A stretch of 26,433 nucleotides of DNA. Source: Verrucomicrobiota bacterium. GTDB lineage: Bacteria > Verrucomicrobiota > Verrucomicrobiia > Chthoniobacterales > UBA10450. The stretch lies in the NCBI GenBank assembly GCA_003219115.1, contig QHPN01000086.1, forward strand, positions 2,703-29,135, in the 5' to 3' direction. Position 1 is the stretch's first letter; each line of letters begins with the position of its first letter. A model generated the notes under the pieces. It made no database searches. It saw only the letters and a program-made list of their open reading frames with translations, and was not told the origin of the DNA. Positions 15,901 through 21,814 of the stretch are shown in pieces. Both the position numbers and the translations under genes were made by a program.

Positions 15901-16529
15901 TGGCTGAATCACAAAAACCGGCGGAAGACGCCGAAAAGAAACCAGGGGCGCCCAAAGCTGCAAAAGAGGCTGGGCCCAAACCCGACACAGCAGAAGTCCA
16001 GAGCGCGCCAGCCAAGGTGGAAGCCCCTGCGGTTGCAGCATCGACTGAGCCGAAGAAAAAGACCGCGCCGAAGGCAAAGAAAGACGAAGCAGCTGCTCCG
16101 GCCGCGGCACCGGCGGAGAACCTTTCCCTTAGTCCCGACAGCGTCGAGCAACCGAAGATCATCAAGGCGAAGGGCAGCAAAAACATTCACAACGGCATCG
16201 CGCACGTTCTCGCCACGTTCAACAACACCATCGTCACGATTACGGATATGAAGGGCAATGTTATCGGATGGTCGAGTGCGGGCAAAGTTGGATTCAAAGG
16301 CTCGCGCAAAAGCACCGCCTATGCGGCCCAAATGGTGGCGCAGGATGCGTCGCGGCAGGCGATGGGGCACGGCCTCAAGGAAGTCGAAGTATTGGTCAGA
16401 GGCCCCGGCGCGGGCCGTGAATCCGCCGTCCGCGCTCTTCAAGCCATTGGTCTCGAGCTTACCGTGATCCGCGACGTCACCCCCGTCCCGCACAACGGCT
16501 GCCGTCCGCCGAAACCACGCCGCGTATGA
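15900..16529 (+). CDS. rpsK: 30S ribosomal protein S11 with long N-terminal extension
   Basis: Platform protein of the 30S. The S11 body begins near residue 90 (GSKNIHNGIAHVLATFNNTI) and shows SSAGKVGFKGSRKSTAYAAQ, VLVRGPGAGRESAVRALQAI and the conserved end TPVPHNGCRPPKPRRV. About 80 residues of low-complexity Ala, Pro, Lys and Glu precede it (for example ASTEPKKKTAPKAKKDEAAA). The start overlaps the rpsM stop, which fixes it, and no better internal start stands next to the S11 body. Codon phase is continuous, so the extension is likely translated. Confidence 0.95.
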   Translation: MAESQKPAEDAEKKPGAPKAAKEAGPKPDTAEVQSAPAKVEAPAVAASTEPKKKTAPKAKKDEAAAPAAAPAENLSLSPDSVEQPKIIKAKGSKNIHNGIAHVLATFNNTIVTITDMKGNVIGWSSAGKVGFKGSRKSTAYAAQMVAQDASRQAMGHGLKEVEVLVRGPGAGRESAVRALQAIGLELTVIRDVTPVPHNGCRPPKPRRV

Positions 16530-16567
16530 TTCAATTAACTATCAACCCTCAACCATCAACTTTCTAA
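16530..16567 (+). repeat. Short heptad repeat ATCAACC in the rpsK-rpsD spacer
   Basis: The 38-base spacer reads as a run of seven-base words: AACTATCAACCCTCAACCATCAAC contains TATCAAC, CCTCAAC and CATCAAC in direct succession (about 16539-16559). No ribosome binding site consensus is present before the rpsD GTG. Confidence 0.6.
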
Positions 16568-17179
16568 GTGGGCAGATACACCGGACCAAAAACCAAAGTT
16601 AGCCGCCGGTACGGCGTCCCGCTTTTCGGGCCATCGAAATCGCTCGAGCGAAAAAATTATCCCCCCGGGATGCATGGGCCGAGAGGTTCGCGCCGGAAAC
16701 AATCCGATTATGCGATTGCGCTCGGTGAAAAACAAAAGCTGCGCTACCAATATGGGCTGCTCGAGCGTCAGTTTCGTCGCATTTTCCAAAACGCGTTACG
16801 CAAACGCGGCGTCACAGGCGAAACGCTTTTGCAACTGCTCGAGACTCGTCTCGACAACGTCGTCTTTCGTCTCGGCTTGGCCAACACGCGTGCTGGTGCC
16901 CGCCAGCTGGTTTCCCACGGCCACGTCCTGGTTAACGGCAAAACGGTGAACATTTCCTCTTTCAACGTGAAGGCTGGCGACGAGATTTCGGTTAAAGATA
17001 AACCGAAGACGCGCCAACTCGCTCTGCGCAATCTCGAACTAACGCAGATCATCCCGGTTCCCGACTGGCTGACGGTCGATCGCGACGCGCTCAAAGGCAA
17101 AGTAACGCGCATTCCCTCACGCGAAGAAATCCAACCGATGGTCAACGAACAGTTGATCGTCGAGTTATACTCCCGCTAA
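16568..17179 (+). CDS. rpsD: 30S ribosomal protein S4, zinc-less form
   Basis: Primary 16S rRNA binding and assembly-initiating protein. The GTG start gives MGRYTGPKTKVSRRYGVPLF, 203 residues. The N-terminal cysteines of the zinc-binding form are absent, so this is the C- form. YPPGMHGPRGSRRKQSDYA and the S4 RNA-binding domain (LETRLDNVVFRLGLANTRAG, QLVSHGHVLVNGKTVNI) are typical, as is the end VNEQLIVELYSR. rpoA and rplQ, which normally follow, are not here. Confidence 0.97.
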   Translation: MGRYTGPKTKVSRRYGVPLFGPSKSLERKNYPPGMHGPRGSRRKQSDYAIALGEKQKLRYQYGLLERQFRRIFQNALRKRGVTGETLLQLLETRLDNVVFRLGLANTRAGARQLVSHGHVLVNGKTVNISSFNVKAGDEISVKDKPKTRQLALRNLELTQIIPVPDWLTVDRDALKGKVTRIPSREEIQPMVNEQLIVELYSR

Positions 17180-17207
17180 GTGGAGTAGCGCACGCTGAAG
17201 AACCAAG

Positions 17208-17265
17208 GAGCGGCTGTTTCTAACTGCCGTTTAGCAAGTAAGTGGGCGGCTAGAAGCCGCCGCTC
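17208..17265. repeat. Inverted pair of hairpin repeat units after rpsD
   Basis: Unit A is GAGCGGCTGTTTCTAACTGCCG (17208-17229 region), a hairpin with one T-T mismatch around TCT. Unit B, read on the minus strand from 17265, is GAGCGGCGGCTTCTAGCCGCC. Both begin GAGCGGC and share the TTCTA loop, while the arms differ yet remain complementary. It lies 29 bases beyond the end of the ribosomal cluster and could act as its 3' processing or stability element; no T-run follows. Confidence 0.7.
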
Positions 17266-17401
17266 AATATCGGTGTGTTTCGCGAGTTCAAAATCCTCTT
17301 TTCTGTTAGAACCTGCGTTAATCCGCGTAATCTGCGGACGGCACCTTTCCGCAAATTGTCGTGACGAAGCGATAATGTTTCCATAATCAAGTTGCATTAC
17401 C

Positions 17402-17760
17402 ATGAATGGCGGAATCTTAGCTGGAATTATTTTCAGCATTTCGCTTGGGGTGTTGGGGGCGCGATCGGGACTTATTTCTCGATTAAGAATACCTCTGGAC
17501 CGCGGGAGCGGGCTTTCATGATCCGCGTCTCCATCTTTACCTGGATTGCAGTCTCGATATTCGTTGCAGCGTTAATGCTGCTGCCAAAGCCGTATAATTG
17601 GCTGCTTTGGATCCCATACGGGATCGCGTTGCCGCTGGCGATTATCCGCTGGAATAGGAGGCAGATGGAGATTCGGAATGAGGCTCGGGACGGCGTGAGT
17701 AATTGTAATCGGGGATTGTCTTTTTTGTTAGTAGTTCTCCGGCTGTTTGACTCGCCGTAA
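17402..17760 (+). pseudogene. Small membrane protein, frameshifted
   Basis: Two frames join to one plausible protein. From ATG 17402, MNGGILAGIIFSISLGVLG is read in one frame; from about 17458 the next frame gives GAIGTYFSIKNTSGPRERAF followed by two membrane helices (VSIFTWIAVSIFVAALMLL, WLLWIPYGIALPLAIIRWN) and a charged tail. I recall small bacterial membrane proteins with a GTYFSIKNTxGPRERAFM segment, but I cannot name the family. One extra G in the run at 17455-17459 would restore the frame. This may be a real mutation or a sequencing error in the homopolymer. Function unknown. Confidence 0.7.
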
Positions 17761-17846
17761 TAGGAAATCAAGCTCGAACGCTTTCGGGCTTGCTTCCATC
17801 GCCTCACAACGCGGCGTCGTTCCTCCAGAAGGATCACGGCCCTTTT

Positions 17847-18016
17847 GTTGCGGCAGTCTATGACCGCCGATTTCGAATGTAGAACAGGCATGCGTCGGCT
17901 GACAGCCGCATAGTTTGTCGCGGGCCGTTATCGTCGATGGGCAAGATACCCATCGGCCGAGTCAGGCTAGATGTAAGCCTAACTTCTGTTCGGCGGTCAT
18001 AGACCGCTGCGACAGA
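17847..18016. repeat. Inverted pair of multi-hairpin repeat units
   Basis: The outer hairpins are inverted relatives: CGGCAGTC-TAT-GACCGCCG (17851-17869) and, at 17991-18009, CGGCGGTC-ATA-GACCGCTG. Read on the minus strand the latter shares GGTCTATGACCGCCGA-type sequence with the former. Between them lie ATGCGTCGGCT-GAC-AGCCGCAT (17890-17911), CGATGGG...CCCATCG (17935-17955) and AGGCT...AGCCT (17964-17980). This is the same plan as the other spacers. The right unit overlaps the end of the minus-strand gene at 17997-18233. Confidence 0.75.
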
Positions 18017-18233
18017 GGAATTCCAAAGCTTTGTCGTAGCTTCGGCGATCGAGGAAATGAGCTAATCGCGGCGGGATGGGTTGGGGGAGGTCGGCGGCCA
18101 GAGATTCAATGCGGTCCGAGATCTCGCGGAGCCGCGCCAAATGCTGATCGTGGTTGCGGCGACTGGATTCGTCGGAAATAATTCGGAGCCGTTCTCGCAA
18201 GGCCTCAGCGAGTTCATATGCTTCTCTGGTCAT
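17997..18233 (-). CDS. Small hypothetical protein, charged helical
   Basis: A 78-residue product with a highly charged, amphipathic helical pattern (AYELAEALRERLRIISDESS, LARLREISDRIESLAADLPQ) and the end PRLAHFLDRRSYDKALEFL. The composition and the well-spaced Leu/Arg pattern look like a genuine small protein rather than an antisense shadow; I do not recognise a named family. The last codons (CRSGL and the TGA stop) fall inside the hairpin repeat at 17991-18016, so the repeat provides its C-terminus. Confidence 0.6.
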   Translation of the reverse strand: MTREAYELAEALRERLRIISDESSRRNHDQHLARLREISDRIESLAADLPQPIPPRLAHFLDRRSYDKALEFLCRSGL

Positions 18234-18479
18234 TGGCTTGAATTAAAGCTGAGTTTGGGGCGAGCGGAAGCCAAACTGTCATTTAGTAAGGCGGCAGCCG
18301 GTAGCCGTCGCGCATCAAAAAGTCGGCAGGTCCGAGCCGGACTGGCGTTTGAAAGAGCCGTTTCTTGTTTCCTGATGCCGCGCTCTTACAGATTTCAACA
18401 TCGTTCCCTAGATTCGAACACTTGGCGCCGACTTGAAGGAAAGCTTGAAACTCGCGAATATTTAGCGCAACCGTCTGCC
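18234..18479. other. Divergent intergenic region
   Basis: About 246 bases between the minus-strand small gene and the response regulator. An open frame crosses it on the plus strand, but most of its residues are the complement of the minus-strand gene or show no family pattern. Short inverted words such as CGGCAGCCGGTAGCCG (about 18292-18307) are visible. Promoters for both flanking genes presumably lie here; none matches a consensus well enough to place. Confidence 0.4.
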
Positions 18480-18902
18480 GTGGCTGACGATGATTCCAAA
18501 CGCATTCTCGTGGTGGACGACGATATGTCGCTCACGCGTCTAATCAGCGAGGCATTGCGAACTCGTTTCCAGTGTGAGGTTGATGCCACTCCTAGTCCGG
18601 AGTACGCCTTTGAGCTGGCGTTGAAAAAACGTTACAGAGTTTTCGTTTTCGATTTTTCGATGCCGATGATCGATGGTGCCATGCTCTTTGCCCTCATCGG
18701 GAAGGTTTATAATCATGTGAATCCGCCGGTGGTCGTGCCGCCGTTGATTCTGATTTCCGGACGCGGCGATGAGGCGCGCGCGCAGGATTTGATGAAAGAA
18801 ATCGGAGTGCGCGGATTTTTGCCGAAGCCGTTCGCAATGAATCGGCTGATGGAGAAAATTAGGGAGGTTGCTCCGGAATTCGCACCCGCGAGTGCGGAAT
18901 AG
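18480..18902 (+). CDS. Single-domain response regulator (CheY-like receiver)
   Basis: A 140-residue receiver domain without an output domain, numbered from the GTG at 18480. The acidic pocket D13-D14 lies in ILVVDDDMSL, the phosphoacceptor is D58 (FVFDFSMPMIDG), the switch Ser is S93 (LISGRG) and the conserved Lys is K116 (LPKPF). All catalytic residues are intact. An insertion in the alpha3-beta4 region (KVYNHVNPPVVVPP) is slightly long. An ATG at 18375 would add 35 unrelated residues. No histidine kinase is adjacent, so its partner is unknown. Confidence 0.88.
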   Translation: MADDDSKRILVVDDDMSLTRLISEALRTRFQCEVDATPSPEYAFELALKKRYRVFVFDFSMPMIDGAMLFALIGKVYNHVNPPVVVPPLILISGRGDEARAQDLMKEIGVRGFLPKPFAMNRLMEKIREVAPEFAPASAE

Positions 18903-18927
18903 TGGAGTGATGGGAGGCAGACCGACC

Positions 18928-19074
18928 CTCTCATTAACACCCTGTTTTAGCTGGGTGTTAACCACGCATGAGAGCCCAACCGCTTTAGCGGTTTTTGTCA
19001 GCGAACGAATAAACCGCTAAAGCGGTTGTGGTAGCAGGCTCGCCATACACCTCGCTAAAGCGAGGTGTTAATGA
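18928..19074. repeat. Inverted pair of two-hairpin repeat units
   Basis: The left unit has TTAACACCC...GGGTGTTAA (18934-18942 with 18953-18961), then AACCGCT-TT-AGCGGTT (18978-18993). The right unit is its inverted relative: AACCGCT-AA-AGCGGTT (19012-19027), then ACACCTCGCT-AA-AGCGAGGTGT (19047-19068) followed by TAA. Read on the minus strand, the right unit begins CATTAACACC like the left. The inner hairpins are exact reverse complements, while the outer arms differ with retained pairing. A further pairing CTCTCAT/ATGAGAG brackets the first hairpin. Confidence 0.85.
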
Positions 19075-19134
19075 AATGGCATATAGCACACAGGGACGCT
19101 AAAACACGTATCGCGCAGAAGTGCGTCCGTCCGT

Positions 19135-19428
19135 TCAGCTTCCGCCGATCTCGGCCAGTAATTGTCGCCGCGCTTCGATCCAATCGGAATTGGCGTCGCC
19201 TGGTAGCGACATACGCTTGCGGTGTTCGGCGATGAAATAAGCGCGGGTGCGAATCGCCTCATCGCTGATACGCGGTGCTGCTCTCTTTGATGCAGAGGCT
19301 TTGCCTGATGCAGGCTTCTTGCGCGGCGAACTGGCTTTTTTAGGTTCAGGTTTCGCAGAATTTCCATTCAGTGCCGCCCCATCGGACGGCGCTTTTTGTT
19401 TGACGCTGAGTTTTGCTTTCTTTGGCAT
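19135..19428 (-). CDS. DUF2934 family protein
   Basis: A 97-residue protein. The N-terminal half is a Lys/Ala/Ser/Pro-rich basic tail (PKKASSPRKKPASGKASASK). The C-terminal half, about residues 52-95, has the DUF2934 pattern: ISDEAIRTRAYFIAEHRKR, then DANSDWIEARRQLLAE, with an Arg-x-Arg-Ala-Tyr helix and an Asp-Trp pair. The biochemical role of DUF2934 is not known to me. It is transcribed opposite to both neighbours. Confidence 0.8.
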   Translation of the reverse strand: MPKKAKLSVKQKAPSDGAALNGNSAKPEPKKASSPRKKPASGKASASKRAAPRISDEAIRTRAYFIAEHRKRMSLPGDANSDWIEARRQLLAEIGGS

Positions 19429-19542
19429 GGGTTAAACAGGTATCGCTTTACCCGGCCAAGTTGGATTCGCAAGCCGTTTTAACGTATAGCCGGAATCGGT
19501 GGTTCCGAAAGAAGGCAAGTGCGCCGGGGCCACGGCTGCAGA

Positions 19543-19603
19543 TGTGGCGCAAGTTTCCAACTTGCGATCTGATGACGAAGGCAAGTTAGAAACTTGCCCC
19601 ACC
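19543..19603. repeat. Inverted pair of single-hairpin repeat units
   Basis: Unit A is GATGTGGCGCAAGTTTCC followed by AACTTGCG; its stem is CGCAAGTT/AACTTGCG (19548-19555, 19559-19566). Unit B on the minus strand is GAGGTGGGGCAAGTTTCT followed by AACTTGCC, with stem GGCAAGTT/AACTTGCC (19580-19587, 19591-19598). The outer base of the stem changes from C-G to G-C with pairing kept. It lies between the DUF2934 gene and the membrane-protein pseudogene. Confidence 0.8.
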
Positions 19604-19655
19604 TCATTTTTCGCAAAGGATTGGCGTGAACGCGAAGCCTTCGCTAGCGTTCATT

Positions 19656-20065
19656 ATGCGGCATTTTGTTTTTCGGTGGCTGGCAACAACGGTGGCAGTG
19701 ATGATCGCGGCTTCAATTATTCACGGGATCCGGTACGATTCCGCCGGCGCGCTAATTGGCGCCGCCTTGCTCCTCGGCATCCTGAATGCTTTCGTCCGAC
19801 CCGTGTTGCTAATTTTATTGTGACGCTCGGATTTTTTATTCTGATCATCAATGGGTTACTGCTCCTGTTCGTGCCGAACATCGTGACCGGCTTTCACGTC
19901 GATAATTTTGGGAGCGCGTTCTGGGGCGCGATCGTGATTGGGATTGTGTCCTGGATACTGAGCGCGTTTTTCCGCGGCAGCGACGGCCGCGTCCATGTCT
20001 TGACCCACCATACTCAAATCAAACGCGTGCAGGGTCGCGTCATCGAACCGGGAGATCGCTCATGA
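19656..20065 (+). pseudogene. Phage holin family 4-like membrane protein, frameshifted
   Basis: The first frame, from ATG 19656, gives MRHFVFRWLATTVAVMIAAS then GALIGAALLLGILNAFVRPV, and stops at 19821. A second frame resumes FIVTLGFFILIINGLLLLFV, then GSAFWGAIVIGIVSWILSAF and a polar tail to 20065. Together they match the four-helix layout of the Phage_holin_4_2 (PF04020) type, a small inner-membrane protein family found widely in bacterial chromosomes. The residues usually joining the two parts (around LSLPF) are missing. A GTG at 19626 is an alternative start. The stop overlaps the following gene (ATGA). Confidence 0.8.
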
Positions 20066-20832
20066 CCTACTGCCTGGGAATGCTCTGCCGTACGGGTGCG
20101 GTTTTTCTCTCCGATTCGCGGACCAGCGCGGGCATGGACAACATCACGATGCGGAGCAAGATGCGGCTCTTCGAAAAACCAGGCGAGCGAGTCATTTGCA
20201 TCATGACCTCAGGCAATCTTTCGCTCACTCAGGCGACGCTCGCATTGATCGATGACGATTTGGTTCTGGCGAATAATGAGCCGTCGCGCGAGACGATCAT
20301 GAACACCCAGACGCTCTATGAAACCGCCCGTTATGTCGGAAACAAAGTGCGCGCGGTGGAGAAACGCGATCGCGTGGCGCTTGAAGCAGACGGGTTCGAC
20401 TTCAATATCAACCTCATCGTCGGCGGCCAGATCGCAGGGCTCGCGCCGGAGGTTCACCTGATTTATCCGCAGGGGAACAGCATTCATGCGACCCGCGATT
20501 GTCCGTTTCTGCAGATTGGCGAAACGAAATACGGCAAACCGATTCTCGATCGCGGATTCAATTACGAGACTTCATTCAGTGACGCGGTGAAATTTGGAAT
20601 CATTTCCATCGACGCGACGATGAAAAGTAATGTCGCGGTGGGACCTCCGATCGATCTGCTTTGCTACGAGACCGATTCGTTGGTGGCGAATTCGAGAATG
20701 CGACTCGATCAGGACGATCCTTATTTGCAGGAGATCGGACGCAAATGGCAGAACGGACTCGTGAAGCTGGTCAAAGAGATGCCCGAGCCTGATTTCACGA
20801 GGCCGTCGCTAGGGTTTGCGACCGCGGCGTAG
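20062..20832 (+). CDS. Anbu-type proteasome-like hydrolase
   Basis: Ntn-hydrolase of the bacterial proteasome-related Anbu group (COG3484 type). Removal of Met1 would expose Thr as the N-terminal nucleophile (TYCLGMLCRTGAVFLSDSRT). Asp17 in SDSRTSAG and a Lys in MRSKM (Lys32 in mature numbering) complete the expected active site. Downstream family segments are KPGERVICIMTSGNLSLTQA, FNINLIVGGQIAGL and KYGKPILDRGFNYETS. The length of 256 fits. It overlaps the frameshifted holin-like gene by four bases. The usual Anbu partners (ATP-grasp, alpha-E and transglutaminase-like proteins) are not in the window. Confidence 0.88.
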   Translation: MTYCLGMLCRTGAVFLSDSRTSAGMDNITMRSKMRLFEKPGERVICIMTSGNLSLTQATLALIDDDLVLANNEPSRETIMNTQTLYETARYVGNKVRAVEKRDRVALEADGFDFNINLIVGGQIAGLAPEVHLIYPQGNSIHATRDCPFLQIGETKYGKPILDRGFNYETSFSDAVKFGIISIDATMKSNVAVGPPIDLLCYETDSLVANSRMRLDQDDPYLQEIGRKWQNGLVKLVKEMPEPDFTRPSLGFATAA

Positions 20833-20840
20833 TGATTTCC

Positions 20841-21051
20841 ATGGCGCCAAAGGCGCGAGCCATTTCCAGCCTAGGGCAACGCCCTAGGAAATCGTTCAGT
20901 ATAAGGTCTAGCGCTGAAAGCGCGATTCATCGATTGTGTTTTGCGGGTTGTATTTAACGTTGAATCGCGCCCTCAGCGCTGGGCAGTTGGTTCGATTAGT
21001 TCCTGGGGCGATGCCCCAGGCTATCGATGAGAAAGCGCCGTTGGCGCTAAA
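20841..21051. repeat. Inverted pair of three-hairpin repeat units
   Basis: The left unit has GCGCC-AAA-GGCGC (20844-20856), CCTAGGGC-AAC-GCCCTAGG (20870-20888) and GCGCT-GAA-AGCGC with GATTCA (20911-20928). The right unit is inverted: TGAATC with GCGC-CCTCA-GCGC (20961-20979), CCTGGGGC-GAT-GCCCCAGG (21002-21020) and AGCGCC-GTT-GGCGCT (21034-21048). The order and spacing of hairpins mirror each other. In the middle hairpin an A-T pair in one unit is G-C in the other. It fills the spacer between the Anbu gene and trpF. Confidence 0.88.
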
Positions 21052-21089
21052 TAGTTCCTGTATTTCAACAATTCTTCAGGGGGCGAACG

Positions 21090-21713
21090 GTGTTTGTTAA
21101 AATCTGCGGCATCATTAATCAGGTAGACGCCGAGCTTGCCGTCGCGGCCGGGGCGGATGCTCTCGGTTTTAACTTCTGGCCAGGCAGCCGGCGTTATCTT
21201 GAGCCCGCAGGAGCGGCGGTCGACTGGATCAGAGAATTACCCGATACCGTTGTTCGGGTTGGGGTTGTGGTAAATCCGACCGAGTCGTATGCGACCACGA
21301 TCGCCGCCTTGGATGGGATCGACCTTCTGCAATTGCACGGGGCGGAGTCGCCTGAATTTTGTCTTAATCTGGCGGAGGCGGACATTCCTTTTTGGAAGGC
21401 AATTCCGATGACCGGGCCGGGAACGTGGTTACCTGATTACCACTCTGAGCGGATTCTATTAGATACGGCTGCGGGGGGAAAGTTCGGGGGAACGGGGGTG
21501 CCATTTCCATGGAGCTGGGCGCGTGACCTGATCACGGCGAATCCGACCTTGGAATTGATTTTGGCTGGGGGGTTAACGCCCGAAAACGTGGGTCAAGCGA
21601 TTACCGAATCTCGGCCGTTTGGCGTCGACGTTGCGAGTGGGGTCGAGGGACGGTCCGGCCGCAAAGATATTTACCGGGTCCGCGATTTTATTGCTGCTGC
21701 GCACTCTGCCTGA
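21090..21713 (+). CDS. trpF: Phosphoribosylanthranilate isomerase
   Basis: Third step of tryptophan synthesis: Amadori rearrangement of phosphoribosylanthranilate to CdRP. The GTG start gives MFVKICGI with the catalytic Cys6; the general acid is D125 in RILLDTAAGGKFGGTG. VGVVVNPTE, LLQLHGAESPEF, LAGGLTPENVGQAI and GVDVASGVEGRSGRKD are the expected TIM-barrel phosphate- and substrate-binding segments. At 207 residues it is the usual monofunctional length. CAGGGGG seven bases upstream is a likely ribosome binding site. No other trp gene is adjacent. Confidence 0.95.
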   Translation: MFVKICGIINQVDAELAVAAGADALGFNFWPGSRRYLEPAGAAVDWIRELPDTVVRVGVVVNPTESYATTIAALDGIDLLQLHGAESPEFCLNLAEADIPFWKAIPMTGPGTWLPDYHSERILLDTAAGGKFGGTGVPFPWSWARDLITANPTLELILAGGLTPENVGQAITESRPFGVDVASGVEGRSGRKDIYRVRDFIAAAHSA

Positions 21714-21814
21714 AGCAGTTCGAAAATCGGCCTGTCGAGGGGTCGGAAACAAGATGCGGAGGCTGGTCTGCTTTCTGCTTTAACGCCCTTTGCTTTAATC
21801 AACATCGCACTACT

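Noticed and set aside
18081..18479. N-terminal extension of the response regulator
   Set aside because: The upstream residues are largely complement of the minus-strand small gene and the receiver fold needs none of them.
18928..19074. A CRISPR array, suggested by repeated short palindromes
   Set aside because: There are only two units, in inverted orientation, with no regular spacers and no cas genes.
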